NCBI RefSeq assembly: GCF_021107415.1
Contig: NZ_JAIOSW010000019.1
Location: forward strand, 1-5,298
DNA length: 5,298 nt
Source: Desulfobacula sp.
Lineage (GTDB): Bacteria; Desulfobacterota; Desulfobacteria; Desulfobacterales; Desulfobacteraceae
Direction: 5' to 3'
The notes beneath the pieces were generated by a model, which was given only the letters and a program-made list of their open reading frames with translations, was not told where the DNA came from and made no database searches. How positions within the stretch are numbered: position 1 is the first letter of the stretch; each line of letters starts with the position of its first letter. This document shows, piece by piece, positions 4,918-5,298 of the stretch. A program made the translations under genes and the position numbers.

Positions 4918-5298
4918 TTACTCTATAACTAAATCTTTTTTTTGCCGTTTAATTCTTGCTTGATGCGAACGCCCAAGATTTTTCTCTTTTCTTACTAATC
5001 TGAGGTTTGATTTTTCTTTATGATATTTTCTAAATTTTTCAGAAAGGGTATGGTCTTTAAATTCATATACATTATCAATTATTTCAATATATTCAACAGA
5101 AGATAAATCTATTCTGTGTAGCTCAATAAATCTATCAACTATCACGGAAAATGTATTTGGTTGCCTATGATCTATATTTAACTCTACCCAAAGACTCATT
5201 TCGCCAGTTTCTTGACATCTAACCCTTCTTTTTTTTGAATTCCCTTTAAAAAAAGATAATTTTACTGATCTTAAATCGTCAGAAATCGTATCCCTACA
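4918..5298 (-). CDS. Hypothetical protein, 3' part of a gene running off the right edge
   Basis: I do not recognise this protein. The frame is open from the window edge to TAA at 4918, giving 126 visible residues. An ATG at 5199 would give 93 aa, but no Shine-Dalgarno sequence lies at a usable distance before it and the frame continues upstream without a stop. The true start is therefore probably outside the window. The visible part has a basic patch near the edge (KGNSKKRRVR), a mixed strand/helix middle (MSLWVELNIDHRQPNTFSV, VEYIEIIDNVYEF) and a strongly basic tail (KYHKEKSNLRLVRKEKN to RIKRQKKDLVIE). That tail could suit nucleic-acid binding, although lysine bias in AT-rich DNA could give the same look. 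No membrane segment or signal peptide is seen. It ends about 50 bp before the toxin-antitoxin promoter and shares its direction, but appears to be a separate unit. Confidence 0.6.
   Translation of the reverse strand, partial: CRDTISDDLRSVKLSFFKGNSKKRRVRCQETGEMSLWVELNIDHRQPNTFSVIVDRFIELHRIDLSSVEYIEIIDNVYEFKDHTLSEKFRKYHKEKSNLRLVRKEKNLGRSHQARIKRQKKDLVIE

Overview
This 5.3 kb window reads as bacterial chromosome from a Gram-negative anaerobe or facultative species. The style of the IS element, the E1 dehydrogenase pair and the mixed base composition would fit a Desulfobacterota-like genome, but no taxonomic marker is present, so this is a weak inference. Every gene I can support lies on the minus strand, so reading order runs from right to left.

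Layout in reading order. (1) 5298-4918: the 3' part of an AT-rich, lysine/arginine-rich protein of unknown function that runs off the right edge. (2) 4871-4207: a complete ParD/ParE-type type II toxin-antitoxin module. Its sigma70-like promoter (TTGACC, 17 bp, TATGAT) has the -10 box inside a perfect 17-bp palindrome, the expected place for an autoregulatory operator. (3) 4206-4049: a spacer rich in short palindromes. (4) 4048-2065: two adjacent genes for the alpha and beta subunits of a thiamine-diphosphate-dependent 2-oxoacid/acetoin dehydrogenase E1 component. No E2 or E3 gene lies beside them. (5) 2064-1822: a spacer with a strong hairpin just past the beta gene. (6) 1821-1575: the N-terminal half of a T7-lysozyme-like N-acetylmuramoyl-L-alanine amidase, cut off by (7) 1574-1: an IS3-family insertion sequence. 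The IS has orfA, an A9 slippery run suited to a -1 frameshift, and an orfB that is open to the left edge with an intact DD(35)E triad.

How the parts relate. The E1 pair is visibly GC-richer than everything around it. The flanks (IS, broken phage-type amidase, toxin-antitoxin, AT-rich orphan) look like accessory DNA. The E1 alpha and beta subunits should form one heterotetrameric enzyme, and the toxin and antitoxin form one autoregulated module. The IS has inactivated the amidase. I see no CRISPR array, tRNA or rRNA, and no convincing undescribed defence or biosynthetic system. The most informative details are the IS frameshift cassette, the gene disruption, the promoter/operator overlap of the toxin-antitoxin operon, and the E1 pair without E2/E3.
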